DNA of 64,000 bases from UBA1479 sp963976055 (lineage in GTDB: Bacteria > Pseudomonadota > Alphaproteobacteria > Rhodospirillales > Casp-alpha2). The stretch is from positions 124,001 through 188,000 of the forward strand of contig CAXBJB010000005.1 of NCBI GenBank assembly GCA_963976055.1, read 5' to 3'. The number at the start of each line of letters is the position of its first letter. Positions within the stretch are counted from its first letter, which is position 1. This document shows positions 35,352 to 47,264 of the stretch, in pieces. The position numbers were made by a program, and so were the translations under genes. Under the pieces are notes generated by a model, which did not search any database, had not been told where the DNA came from, and saw nothing but the letters and a program-made list of their open reading frames with translations.

Positions 35352-36461
35352 ATGGCTGCCAACAAGAAACTCCTGATGCTGCCCGGCGACGGCATCGGCC
35401 CCGAAGTGATGAAACAGGTCCAGACCATCATCGATTGGATGGACAAGCGCCGCCACGTCTCGTTCGACATGGCGGAGGACGTGGTCGGCGGCGCCGCCAT
35501 CGACAAATACGGCCAGCCCCTCGGCGACAACACCCTGGCCGACGCCATGGGCGTGGACGCCGTGCTGCTGGGTGCGGTCGGCGGCCCCAAGTGGGACAAC
35601 GTGGCGCGCGACCTGCGCCCGGAAATGGGCCTGTTGACCCTGCGCAAGGAAATGGACCTTTACGCCAACCTGCGCCCGGCGACGGTTCTTCCGGCCATGG
35701 CCAAGGCGTCGAGCCTGAAGGAAGAATTGGTGTCCGGCCTGGACATGCTGATCGTCCGCGAACTGACCGGCGGCGTCTATTTCGGCAAGCCGCGCGGCAT
35801 CGAAACCCTGGCCGACGGCAGCCGCAAGGCGGTTGACACCCAAGTCTATTCGGAAGCCGAGATTGAGCGTGTCTGCCGCTTGGCCTTCGAATTGGCGGGT
35901 AAGCGGTCGGGCAAGCTGCATTCCGTGGAAAAAGCCAACGTGATGGAGACCGGTGTGCTGTGGCGCGCCGTCGCCACCGAGGTCGGCAAGGATTTCCCCA
36001 ACATCGAACTGCACCACATGTACGCCGACAACTGCGCCATGCAGCTGGTGCGCCAGCCCAAGCAGTTCGACGTGATCGTTACCGACAACCTGTTCGGCGA
36101 CATCCTGTCCGACTGCGCGGCCATGTTGACGGGCTCGCTCGGCATGCTGCCCTCGGCCTCGCTGGGTGCCGCCGACGGCGACGGGCGGCGCAAGGCCCTG
36201 TACGAGCCGGTGCACGGCTCCGCCCCCGACATCGCCGGCCAGGGCATCGCCAATCCGATGGCCATGATCCAGTCCTTCGCCATGTGCCTGAAGTACTCCT
36301 TCGACATGGGCGAGGATGCCGACCTGATCGAACAGGCCTGCAAGAACGTGCTGGACGCGGGCCTGCGCACCGCCGACATCATGGAAGCCGGGATGACCAA
36401 GATCTCGACCACCCAGATGGGCGAAAACGTGGCCAAGGAACTCGACAAACTGGCGGCCTGA
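35352..36461 (+). CDS. leuB: 3-isopropylmalate dehydrogenase
   Basis: NAD-dependent oxidative decarboxylase of leucine biosynthesis, 369 aa. The ATG at 35352 is chosen; a longer frame runs back into leuD. MLPGDGIGPEV at the start, DNLFGDILSD and HGSAPDIAGQGIANPMA are the family landmarks. End of the leuCDB unit; the following 140 bases hold two short inverted repeats (TGTGAC/GTCACA and GCAGCG/CGCTGC). Confidence 0.97.
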   Translation: MAANKKLLMLPGDGIGPEVMKQVQTIIDWMDKRRHVSFDMAEDVVGGAAIDKYGQPLGDNTLADAMGVDAVLLGAVGGPKWDNVARDLRPEMGLLTLRKEMDLYANLRPATVLPAMAKASSLKEELVSGLDMLIVRELTGGVYFGKPRGIETLADGSRKAVDTQVYSEAEIERVCRLAFELAGKRSGKLHSVEKANVMETGVLWRAVATEVGKDFPNIELHHMYADNCAMQLVRQPKQFDVIVTDNLFGDILSDCAAMLTGSLGMLPSASLGAADGDGRRKALYEPVHGSAPDIAGQGIANPMAMIQSFAMCLKYSFDMGEDADLIEQACKNVLDAGLRTADIMEAGMTKISTTQMGENVAKELDKLAA

Positions 36462-36600
36462 CCGATTGCCTCCGCCCGCCTGTGACAAATAGTGTTCTGC
36501 GTCACAGCTTTGCAGCGCATCGCTGCCTAGGTTACACCCTCATAAACACTCGGTACCGGCGCGCCCCGACCCTGGGCGCGTCGCAGCCGGAGGGTTGAGC

Positions 36601-38169
36601 ATGCGGGATTCAGAAGAACACGAGCCCCCGCCGGAACTGTCCGGGACAGCTTCCGACGCCGGGCCGGACTGGCAGACCATCGTCGACAGCATCGACACGT
36701 CGATCCGCGCCTTTGACGCGGATGACCGGCTCGTCGCCTGGAACAAGGCCTTTACCGAGATTGCCGGCGCCCCCCCACTGAAATGGCGCATCGGGATGAC
36801 GCAGTACGAGGTGCTGGAGCAGTTGGCCCGGCGCGGCTACTACGGCGACGGCGACCCGAAGGACCTTGCGACCAAGCGGCTGCGTACCATCCGCAACAAT
36901 CGCGACCGCGGCGCGCCCGAGGAAATCGCCGTCCTGCCCCGCATGTTCCGAACCCGCAAGCGGTTCTGGCGGGACGACGGCATTCAGATCGCGACATCCC
37001 GCAACATCGATCAGCAAACCATCATCGAGCAGGAACTGGCCAACAAATCGGCGATCCTGAAAACCCTGTTCGAAACCCTGGATCAGCCGGCTTGCGTGAT
37101 GGACGGCGACCATCGAATCATCGCCTGGAACGACAAGTTTCTGGAATTGGCCGGCCTTGATGCGAAAGACGCCCACGAGGGCATGCACATCCTCGAAACC
37201 CTGATCAGTTCCGCCCGCCTCGGCAATCTCGGCGAGGGCGACCCGGAAGAACTGGCCCGCGCCCGCTACCGGCAAATCTGGGAAAACGGCACCCCCGCCC
37301 CGCACGAAGTCATCCACCAGGCCGGCGGACGGACATTCGACGTCCACCGGGGGCTGCTGCCCGACGGCGGCGTGGTCTCCATCTTCAACGACGTGACGGA
37401 GCGCGCCCGCGCCGCCGAGGAACTGCGCGAAGCCAAGGCCCAGGCCGAGAACGCCAACGCCGTGAAATCCGACTTCCTCGCCAACATGAGCCACGAACTG
37501 CGCACGCCGCTGAACGCCATCATGGGCTTCGCCGAAATGATGATTCACACCAGGTTCGACGACCCCGCCCGCTATCAGGAATATGCCGGCGACATCCGAA
37601 GCAGCGCCGAATTGCTGCTGAACATCATCAACGATCTTCTCGACCTGTCGCGCATCGAGGCGGGCAAGACCGAATTCCGCCTGGTCACCGTCAACCTGTA
37701 TGATTGCGCCGCGACCTGCGTCGACCTGATTCAGCGCACGGACGGGGCCCAGCGCCTGACCATCGAAAACCTCGTGCCAAGCGACTTTCCCAATGTTCAG
37801 TTGGACGAGACCTTCCTGCGCCAGGCATTGCTGAACCTGCTGTCCAACGCGGTCAAGGCGACGCCCGACGGCGGACGCATCACCGTCACCGCCGAGATGT
37901 CCGGCTACGAGCGGTTCGCCCTGACCATCGCCGATACAGGCATCGGCATGCCGCCGGACATGGTCGAGACCGTGTTCAACCCCTATGACGGGTCGGGCAA
38001 CAGCTACGTGCGCAAGGAAAAGGGCACGGGCCTGGGCCTGTCGATCGTCAAACGCCTGGTGGAAATGCTGCGCGGCGACGTCTCCATCGTCAGCGCGCCG
38101 GGCGAAGGCACCACCGTGCGCATGGACCTGCCGACCGCCTTCACACCCCAGGGCGGACACACGGATTAG
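36601..38169 (+). CDS. Soluble PAS-domain sensor histidine kinase
   Basis: 522 aa, no membrane helix. Two PAS regions (about 25-140, PAS_7-like with FDADDRLVAWNKAF, and about 155-270 with GDHRIIAWNDKFLELAG) precede HisKA, with the phospho-accepting H298 in MSHELRTPLN, and a HATPase (DTGIGMPPDM, GTGLGLSIVKRLVEML). The ATG at 36601 follows GGAGGG with six-base spacing. No response regulator is adjacent, so it is an orphan kinase with a cytoplasmic input. Confidence 0.9.
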   Translation: MRDSEEHEPPPELSGTASDAGPDWQTIVDSIDTSIRAFDADDRLVAWNKAFTEIAGAPPLKWRIGMTQYEVLEQLARRGYYGDGDPKDLATKRLRTIRNNRDRGAPEEIAVLPRMFRTRKRFWRDDGIQIATSRNIDQQTIIEQELANKSAILKTLFETLDQPACVMDGDHRIIAWNDKFLELAGLDAKDAHEGMHILETLISSARLGNLGEGDPEELARARYRQIWENGTPAPHEVIHQAGGRTFDVHRGLLPDGGVVSIFNDVTERARAAEELREAKAQAENANAVKSDFLANMSHELRTPLNAIMGFAEMMIHTRFDDPARYQEYAGDIRSSAELLLNIINDLLDLSRIEAGKTEFRLVTVNLYDCAATCVDLIQRTDGAQRLTIENLVPSDFPNVQLDETFLRQALLNLLSNAVKATPDGGRITVTAEMSGYERFALTIADTGIGMPPDMVETVFNPYDGSGNSYVRKEKGTGLGLSIVKRLVEMLRGDVSIVSAPGEGTTVRMDLPTAFTPQGGHTD

Positions 38170-38329
38170 CGGGATATTCCTGGTTTTTTCTTGCGTCGCG
38201 GACCCCTTGGGAGTATGTCAGCCGCCATGAACATGCATGATGCAACCCTGGCCCCGCTTCCCACCATTAAAGGGAAGATTAAAACCGCCACCACGAGGTG
38301 ACGCGGGACCGATTGCTTGTGCGATATTT

Positions 38330-38366
38330 GCAAACGGCCCGCGGATACACCCCGCGGGCCGTTTGC
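38330..38366. terminator. Very stable hairpin between the histidine kinase and asd
   Basis: A perfect 15-bp stem (38330-38344 with 38352-38366) closes a seven-base loop, ATACACC. Only scattered T follow on either strand, so factor-independent termination is uncertain; it could be a terminator, an mRNA-end stabiliser or part of a leader for asd. Confidence 0.4.
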
Positions 38367-38440
38367 GTTAAGATACGCGCATCGTCCCGCCCGGGATGTT
38401 CGATCCAAGGGCCCCCAGGGACGTAAGGAGAGTTAAGATC

Positions 38441-39472
38441 ATGGGTTACAAAGTTGCCGTCGTCGGCGCCACGGGCAACGTGGGCCGTGAAGTTCTGCAG
38501 ATCATGGCCGAGCGGGAATTCCCCGCCGACGAGGTCGTGGCGCTGGCCTCCGCACGGTCGGCCGGCCGCGAAATCTCCTATGGCGAGGACGAGGTCCTCA
38601 AGGTGCAGAATCTCGAAACCTACGATTTCAAGGGCACCGACATCGTATTGTCCAGCCCGGGGGCCAAGGTTTCGGCCAAGTATTCGCCGATCGCCGCCGC
38701 CGCCGGCGCCGTCGTGATCGACAACACCAGCCAGTTCCGCATGGACCCGGACGTGCCGCTGGTGGTGCCCGAGGTCAACCCGGACGCCCTCGCCGGCTAT
38801 GCCAAGCGCAACATCATCGCCAACCCCAATTGCTCGACCATCCAGATGGTCGTGGCGCTGAAGCCGCTGCACGACCTGCAGCCGATCAAGCGGGTGGTGG
38901 TGTCGACCTATCAATCCGTGTCGGGTGCCGGCAAGGCGGGCATGGACGAACTGTTCAACCAGACGCGCGGCATCTATTCGAACGAGCCGTTCCACAAGTA
39001 CCAGGAAAAGTTCACCAAGCAGATCGCCTTCAACTGCATCCCCCATATCGATGTGTTCATGGACGACGGGTCGACCAAGGAGGAATGGAAGATGGTGGTC
39101 GAAACCAAGAAGATCCTCGATCCCGACATCCAGGTCCACGCGACCTGCGTGCGCGTGCCCGTGTTCATCGGCCATTCGGAAGCGATCAACATCGAGTTCG
39201 AATATCCGGTCAGCGTGGAAGAAGCGCGCAAGGCGCTGCGCAAGGCGCCCGGCGTGTCCGTCGTCGACCACCGGGCGGATGAAGGCTACGTCACGCCGAT
39301 CGAATGCGCCGGCGAGGACGCCGTCTACGTGTCGCGTCTGCGCAAGGATCCGACCGTCGAACACGGCCTGTCCATGTGGGTTGTCTCCGACAACCTGCGC
39401 AAGGGCGCGGCGCTGAACACGGTGCAGATCGCCGAGGAGTTGATCCGCTCCTACATGAAGAAGGCGGCCTGA
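38441..39472 (+). CDS. asd: Aspartate-semialdehyde dehydrogenase
   Basis: NADP-dependent reduction of aspartyl phosphate, feeding lysine, threonine and methionine. 343 aa. The catalytic Cys is C131 in NPNCSTIQM, and VGATGNVGREVLQ is the NADP site. The ATG at 38441 follows AAGGAGAG. No lysine riboswitch was recognised upstream. Four bases separate it from the cytochrome gene. Confidence 0.97.
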   Translation: MGYKVAVVGATGNVGREVLQIMAEREFPADEVVALASARSAGREISYGEDEVLKVQNLETYDFKGTDIVLSSPGAKVSAKYSPIAAAAGAVVIDNTSQFRMDPDVPLVVPEVNPDALAGYAKRNIIANPNCSTIQMVVALKPLHDLQPIKRVVVSTYQSVSGAGKAGMDELFNQTRGIYSNEPFHKYQEKFTKQIAFNCIPHIDVFMDDGSTKEEWKMVVETKKILDPDIQVHATCVRVPVFIGHSEAINIEFEYPVSVEEARKALRKAPGVSVVDHRADEGYVTPIECAGEDAVYVSRLRKDPTVEHGLSMWVVSDNLRKGAALNTVQIAEELIRSYMKKAA

Positions 39473-39476
39473 TCCG

Positions 39477-40004
39477 ATGACGACACAGGCGACGCAGGTG
39501 ACCGCCCCCCGGCACAGCCGCATCGGCCAATGGGTTGGCCTGGGCGTGATCGTGCTCTGCGTCGCCATCATCGGCTACATCGCCAGCCAGCGTCCTGCCG
39601 AAATCAGCCTGGCCGACGCGCAGAACCGCAAGCAGGTCGACCTGGGCCAGCTGACCTATCAGCAGAACTGCATGGCCTGCCACGGGGTCAAGCTGAAGGG
39701 CAAGCCGTCGTGGGAGGTTGCCTCGCCCAAGCAGGCGGGCATCCCGCTGTCCGCCGACGGCACCACCTGGCACCTGTCCGACCGCCATTTGTTCGACGCC
39801 ATCGCCACCGGCCAGCGGGTCAAGGCGGGCAAGACCACGCAGATTCACGACACCCCCTATGCCAAGGCCCAGGGCGGGCGCCTCACGGACCAGGAAATCT
39901 GGGCCCTGATCGCCTATTTCAAGACCACCTGGACCGCCCGCCAGATCGAATCCCAAAAGGAAACGGGTCTGCGCGAGCGGCCCGCCGCCCCCGCGGCCAA
40001 ATGA
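39477..40004 (+). CDS. Membrane-anchored c-type cytochrome
   Basis: 175 aa. An N-terminal helix (about residues 18-36) anchors a periplasmic monoheme domain with CMACH (C65, C68, H69). The likely axial Met is not assigned with certainty. Its TGA overlaps the ATG of the multicopper oxidase, so the two are probably redox partners; heme attachment would need the ccm genes of this window. Confidence 0.88.
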   Translation: MTTQATQVTAPRHSRIGQWVGLGVIVLCVAIIGYIASQRPAEISLADAQNRKQVDLGQLTYQQNCMACHGVKLKGKPSWEVASPKQAGIPLSADGTTWHLSDRHLFDAIATGQRVKAGKTTQIHDTPYAKAQGGRLTDQEIWALIAYFKTTWTARQIESQKETGLRERPAAPAAK

Positions 40005-41452
40005 CCGGCCGGCCGGTTTCGCGCCGCCGGGCGCTGACCGGCCTGGGCGCCGTGGCGGGCGCGGCCCTGGTTTCCGTCACCCTGCCGCCGCTCGTCCGCG
40101 CCAAGGGCAAGGTTCGCGACGTCCGCTTGCAGGCGGGCCCGGCCACGGCACGGCTGGTCGGCCCCGAAGGTCCCCAAACCGCCGTCTGGGCTTATAACGG
40201 GCGCACGCCGGGGCCGGTGATCCGGGCGATGCAGGGTGAGCGCCTGCGCGTGCATTTCAAGAATGCCCTGGAACAGCCGACCACGATCCATTGGCACGGC
40301 ATCCGCCTGGCCAACGCCATGGACGGCGTGCCCTACCTGACCCAGGAGCCGGTGCCGCCGGGCGAAATCTTCACCTACGAATTCGATGCCTTCGACGCCG
40401 GAACCTATTGGTACCACCCACACTTCAATTCGTCGGAACAGGTCGCCATGGGCTTGGCCGGCGCGCTGATCATCGACGAGCCGGCGCCCCCCGAAGTCGA
40501 CCGCGACGTGCTGTGGGTGATCGACGACTGGCGCCTGACCAAGGACGCCGCCATCGCGTCGTTCGACCGGCCGTTTCACGACATGGTCCACGGCGGGCGG
40601 TTCGGCAACACGGTCACCGTCAACGGCCAGATCGCCGAGGACGTGCCCGCGACCCCAGGCGAACGCATCCGCCTGCGCATCGTCAACGTCGCCAACGCGC
40701 GCATCTTCCGCCTGATCTTTACCGGCCACCGGCCGTGGCTGGCCGCCATCGACGGCCATCCCGTGCCGCCCCGCCAATTCGACGAAGGCCAGTTGATCAT
40801 CGCGCCGGGCAGCCGCGCCGACCTGATTATCGACATGACGGGCAAAGCCGGCGACCGCTTTACCGTGATCGACAATTCACCCGAGGGCATCCGCTACCGC
40901 CTGGCCGATCTGGCCTATGGCCCCGCCCCGGCAACCCCGGCCCCGGCGCGCGGAACGCCCGAGGCCTGGGCCGACAACCCGATTTCCGAACCGGACCTGG
41001 ACACGGCGACGCGCCTGGAACTGGTCATGGAAGGTGGCGCCATGGGCGGGCTGGAGACGGCGATGTACAAGGGCGAGAAATTGACCGGCCGCGAACTGGC
41101 ACGCCAGCACGGCATGGTCTGGTCGTTCAACGGGGTCGTCCATCCGCCCATGCAGTACGGCGAACACAGCCATCCCATGTTCACCTTCAAGAAGGGTGAA
41201 AGCGTGATCCTGGCGATCCGCAACGACACCGCCTTCGCCCATCCCATCCACCTGCACGGCCATACCTTCCGCGTGCTGACGCGGAACAGCAAGCCGGTCC
41301 CGGACCGGCCCTGGCAGGACACGGTGCTGCTGCCCCTCGACGGCGAGGCCGAGATCGCCTTCGTCGCCGACAACCCGGGCGACTGGATGCTCCACTGTCA
41401 TATCCTGGAGCATCAGAAGTCCGGGATGATGGGTCACTTCCGGGTCGCTTAG
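40001..41452 (+). CDS. Periplasmic multicopper oxidase
   Basis: 483 aa. A Tat-type signal (SRRRALTGLGAVAGAALVSV) predicts folded export. Copper ligands: HWHG (97-100), WYHPH (137-141), HPIHLHGHTF and C-terminal HCHILEHQKSGMM (H465, C466, H467, H471 with a Met as T1 axial ligand). It oxidises a substrate while reducing O2 to water; the metal or organic substrate is unknown. Coupled to the cytochrome gene, which could donate electrons. Confidence 0.92.
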   Translation: MTGRPVSRRRALTGLGAVAGAALVSVTLPPLVRAKGKVRDVRLQAGPATARLVGPEGPQTAVWAYNGRTPGPVIRAMQGERLRVHFKNALEQPTTIHWHGIRLANAMDGVPYLTQEPVPPGEIFTYEFDAFDAGTYWYHPHFNSSEQVAMGLAGALIIDEPAPPEVDRDVLWVIDDWRLTKDAAIASFDRPFHDMVHGGRFGNTVTVNGQIAEDVPATPGERIRLRIVNVANARIFRLIFTGHRPWLAAIDGHPVPPRQFDEGQLIIAPGSRADLIIDMTGKAGDRFTVIDNSPEGIRYRLADLAYGPAPATPAPARGTPEAWADNPISEPDLDTATRLELVMEGGAMGGLETAMYKGEKLTGRELARQHGMVWSFNGVVHPPMQYGEHSHPMFTFKKGESVILAIRNDTAFAHPIHLHGHTFRVLTRNSKPVPDRPWQDTVLLPLDGEAEIAFVADNPGDWMLHCHILEHQKSGMMGHFRVA

Positions 41453-41564
41453 GCAGAAACACCGCCGGGTACGTTGTCGCCGCTTTCCGGCTTTCGCAAA
41501 ATTGCTATGATCGCGCCTTGACCGGGCGGCGGCGTCCGATCGGTCTGCAACCAGCAACGGCGCG

Positions 41565-44354
<2,790 letters not shown>

Positions 44355-44374
44355 CTTCGCAGCCAGCCAGAGGC

Positions 44375-45457
44375 TCAGGCGAATTTCACGGCCGCGATCG
44401 GCGGCAGGCGCGCGTCCAGCGCCTGCCAACTGTCGCCCGCGTCTTCGGAAATCCAGAACCCGCCCGTGGTCGAGCCGAAGGCAAGCCGTTCGCCCGTACC
44501 GTCCACGGCCAGGGCGTGGCGGTAGACCAGATCATAGGCATGGCGTTGGGGCAGCCCTTTGGACAAAACCTCGAACGACTTGCCGCCGTCGCGGGTGCGC
44601 AAGACGACCAGCTTGCCGTCCTTGGGAATGCGCCGTTCGTCCTTTTCCGCCGGCACGAACCAGGCCGTGTCGCCGTCCGTCGGATGGGCCTGCACGGCGA
44701 ATCCGAAGCCCGTGGGCTTGGCCGCCGTCACCATCACCCAGTTCTCGCCGCCGTCGGTGGAGCGGAAGATGGCGCTGTGATGCTGGCACCACATGATGTC
44801 GGGTTGGCCCGGACATTGCGCCAGTTGGTGAATGTCCTGGGGGATCGGGTCGCCCTGCTGGTCCGGCGGCATGTATTCGTTGGTCATGCCTTTGTTGATG
44901 ACGTTCCAGGTCTTACCCCCGTCGCGGGTCGCCCAGACGCCGCCCGTGGACACGCCGACGGTGACATGGGTGGGATCGCGCGGATCGACCAGAACGGATG
45001 ACAATCCCGGCTGCTCGCCGCCGGCGACGCCGAACCATTGTTTGCGGCCGGGATGCCGCCACAGTTCCTCGACCAGGGACCAGGTTTCGCCCCTGTCGTC
45101 GGAACGGAACAGCCCGCCCGGCATGGTGCCGGCGTAGATGCGACCATCGACGCCGCCCGGCGTGAAACTCCAGATGCGGCCGAGCGTCCAGGGGTGCGGG
45201 TCGTCGTCGGCATCTGTCGGTTTTTCCGGAAAGGTCGGCATGGCCATTTCCACCCATTTTCCCTTGCCGTCGCGGCGCCACAGCTTGGGCCCGAAATGCC
45301 CCAGGTCGGGGGCGGCCAGGGTCATGCCGTCGAGGGTCAGGACGGCGGAAATGGGGTCGCCCAGGAAATGGCTGGCGACGATGTCCCAGCCGCCGTTCTT
45401 GCGGGCGATTTCAAACAGACCCTTGCGGGTCGCGACCTGCAACAGATCACTCATCAC
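44375..45457 (-). CDS. BNR/sialidase-like beta-propeller protein
   Basis: 360 aa with repeated Asp-box-like units (RSDDRGETWSLVEE, TRDGGKTWNVIN, STDGGENWVMV, RTRDGGKSFEVLS, SEDAGDSWQAL), predicting a propeller of the exo-alpha-sialidase/VPS10 type. No signal peptide, so probably cytoplasmic. Function unknown. Last gene of the ArsR-SRPBCC-ThiS/MoaD cluster. Confidence 0.85.
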   Translation of the reverse strand: MMSDLLQVATRKGLFEIARKNGGWDIVASHFLGDPISAVLTLDGMTLAAPDLGHFGPKLWRRDGKGKWVEMAMPTFPEKPTDADDDPHPWTLGRIWSFTPGGVDGRIYAGTMPGGLFRSDDRGETWSLVEELWRHPGRKQWFGVAGGEQPGLSSVLVDPRDPTHVTVGVSTGGVWATRDGGKTWNVINKGMTNEYMPPDQQGDPIPQDIHQLAQCPGQPDIMWCQHHSAIFRSTDGGENWVMVTAAKPTGFGFAVQAHPTDGDTAWFVPAEKDERRIPKDGKLVVLRTRDGGKSFEVLSKGLPQRHAYDLVYRHALAVDGTGERLAFGSTTGGFWISEDAGDSWQALDARLPPIAAVKFA

Positions 45458-45472
45458 ATCGTTCCTCTTGCT

Positions 45473-45763
45473 TCAGCCCCCGGACAGGGCTTGGAAAACA
45501 TGGATTTCATCGTCCGGCCCCACGGGGTCGGTCAGCTTCACCCGGTCCCGGGCCGGCTTGCCCGCAACGAACACCGCAACGTGGCGACGTAGCGCGCCCT
45601 GGTCATCCAGGATGTAGCTTTTGAGCGTCGGGTGGTCCGTGAACACGGCGGCCAGCGCCGCGCCCAGGGTCGCAGCCCCCGGCCCCACGTCGACGCTGGG
45701 GGCTGGTAGGAAGCGTTCAAGCTGGCTGGTGAAATGGACCGTCGGCATGGTGCTGTCGGTCAT
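45473..45763 (-). CDS. ThiS/MoaD-like ubiquitin-fold protein
   Basis: 96 aa. TVHFTSQLERFLPAPSV at the start and the C-terminal ...QALSGG with a double Gly fit sulfur-carrier proteins of the MoaD/ThiS fold, where the GG tail is adenylated. The ATG at 45763 overlaps the upstream stop (ATGA); 45748 is an alternative. No MoaE, ThiG or E1-like enzyme is adjacent, so the role is unclear. Confidence 0.75.
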   Translation of the reverse strand: MTDSTMPTVHFTSQLERFLPAPSVDVGPGAATLGAALAAVFTDHPTLKSYILDDQGALRRHVAVFVAGKPARDRVKLTDPVGPDDEIHVFQALSGG

Positions 45764-46233
45764 CCCGCCGCCAGAAGAGCGGCGATCTTGTCGAGGCACA
45801 TGCCCCAGCCCTGACCGTGCAAGTCGCGCGCTTCGCCGTCGGTGAAGGCCTCATGACGCAGGGTCAGTTCCGTACCGCCGTCCTGTTCCGCCAGGGCCAC
45901 GGTAACCAGGGTGTCCGCTCCCTTGAAGTTGCCGGCTTCCCAGGACCAGGTGAAGACCAGAAGGCCGGGCTCGGCGATCTCGCGGTACACGCCCCAAACG
46001 CGGTTGACGGTGCCGTCGGGCATCTTCCCCTCGGAAATGAATTCTCCGCCGACGCGCAGGTCGTTGCGGAAACTGACCTCGCTTTCCGGGGCACAGCCCA
46101 GCCAGCGGGCGACGTGCTGCGGCTCCGTGAACATGCTGAAGACGAGCGCCCTGGGTGCTGCGAAGCGGCGCGTGACGACCAGGGCGTCGGAGGCCGCTTT
46201 GCCCGTTGAAACTGTTTTGAACTGTAAGGTCAT
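45760..46233 (-). CDS. SRPBCC (AHSA1-like) domain protein
   Basis: 157 aa. VVTRRFAAPRALVFSMFTEP, ARWLGCAPESEVSFRND, RVGGEFISEG and LRHEAFTDGEARDLHGQGWG are typical of the START/Bet v1-like AHSA1 family, which binds hydrophobic ligands. Close paralogue of the next gene upstream (46249). Confidence 0.87.
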   Translation of the reverse strand: MTLQFKTVSTGKAASDALVVTRRFAAPRALVFSMFTEPQHVARWLGCAPESEVSFRNDLRVGGEFISEGKMPDGTVNRVWGVYREIAEPGLLVFTWSWEAGNFKGADTLVTVALAEQDGGTELTLRHEAFTDGEARDLHGQGWGMCLDKIAALLAAG

Positions 46234-46248
46234 GGCACGGGCCTCCCT

Positions 46249-46725
46249 TCAACCGTTGTGGGCGGCCAGATAACCGGCCAGGCGATCCAGGCTGGCGGTC
46301 CAGCCCTCGCCGTGGGCCGCACAAGCGTCTTCGGTGGCGAAGGATTCGTGACGCAGCGTCAGTTCCGTCTGATCGTCCTTGTCTTTGAACGTGACGGTGA
46401 CCAGCGTCTCGCCGCCCTGGAAGCCGTCGGTGTTTTCCCAGGACCAGGTGAAGACCAGGCGTTCCGGCGCCTCGATCTTGCAATAGACACCGGAAATGCG
46501 GTGCGTATGGCCGGTGGCCAATTGCATGACGGCGGTGAATTCGCCGCCGACCCGGAGGTCGTTGGTGAAATCGACCTCGCCGGTTTCGGCGCAGCCCCAC
46601 CAGCGGACGATATGTTCCGGCTGGGTCCAGAGCTTGAACAGAAGCGCGCGGGGTGCTGCGAAGATGCGCGTCAGCAAAAGGGTGGTGCGCGGTGTGTCGA
46701 GTTCCGTGCGTTCGATGGAATCCAT
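46249..46725 (-). CDS. SRPBCC (AHSA1-like) domain protein
   Basis: 158 aa. LLLTRIFAAPRALLFKLWTQ, VRWWGCAETGEVDFTND, LRVGGEF and LRHESFATEDACAAHGEGW align by eye with the paralogue at 45760, which suggests local duplication. Starts 38 bases after the upstream SRPBCC gene stops. Confidence 0.87.
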   Translation of the reverse strand: MDSIERTELDTPRTTLLLTRIFAAPRALLFKLWTQPEHIVRWWGCAETGEVDFTNDLRVGGEFTAVMQLATGHTHRISGVYCKIEAPERLVFTWSWENTDGFQGGETLVTVTFKDKDDQTELTLRHESFATEDACAAHGEGWTASLDRLAGYLAAHNG

Positions 46726-46763
46726 GTCTGCCCCTCCTCGGGCCAGGAGTTAAGGGTATCGGG

Positions 46764-47264
46764 TTACTGTTCCAGGTAGGCGGCCAACCGTTCGAAGGTA
46801 CCGGACCATCCGCCCTGCATGGCGGGAATGCTGATGGCGAAAATCTGCTGTTCTTCGGTGGTGGCGTTGTGCGGCTCGGCGCGCAGAATGATTTCCGTCT
46901 CGCCGCCCTGGTCCTTGAAGGTCACGACGTTCAACGTCTCGAGCGGCCAATTGTCGGCGAAGGGGGCGCGGGCAAAGGCACCCTCCGGGTCGGAGAACCC
47001 GGAAAGATAGACCAGCCGTTCCGGCGCCGCGATTTCCCGGTATCGGAAGATGCCCCACAGCACCCCCATGCCCGGCACCGTCATGCAGTAATGGAAGGTG
47101 CCGCCCACGCGCAGGTCGACGCGCGAATGCGAGATGGTACTGCCGTGCGGACCGAACCAGTCGGCGAGTTGACCTTCGTCGGTCCAAGCCTGCCAGACGC
47201 GGTCGCGGGGCGCCTTCACCCGGCGGGTCATCTCGAACACGGGCAGGGTGTTAGTGCTGCTCAT
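46764..47264 (-). CDS. SRPBCC (AHSA1-like) domain protein
   Basis: 166 aa, more divergent than the other two: MTRRVKAPRDRVWQAWTDEG, DWFGPHG and LRVGGTFHYCMTVPG. The ATG at 47264 is chosen for AAAGGA upstream; it lies just inside the end of the ArsR gene, so the two overlap by 14 bases. Probably the first enzyme-like gene of the operon. Confidence 0.85.
   Translation of the reverse strand: MSSTNTLPVFEMTRRVKAPRDRVWQAWTDEGQLADWFGPHGSTISHSRVDLRVGGTFHYCMTVPGMGVLWGIFRYREIAAPERLVYLSGFSDPEGAFARAPFADNWPLETLNVVTFKDQGGETEIILRAEPHNATTEEQQIFAISIPAMQGGWSGTFERLAAYLEQ

Noticed and set aside
38170..38440. Lysine riboswitch before asd
   Set aside because: The conserved lysine-riboswitch core is not there; only one simple hairpin is visible.
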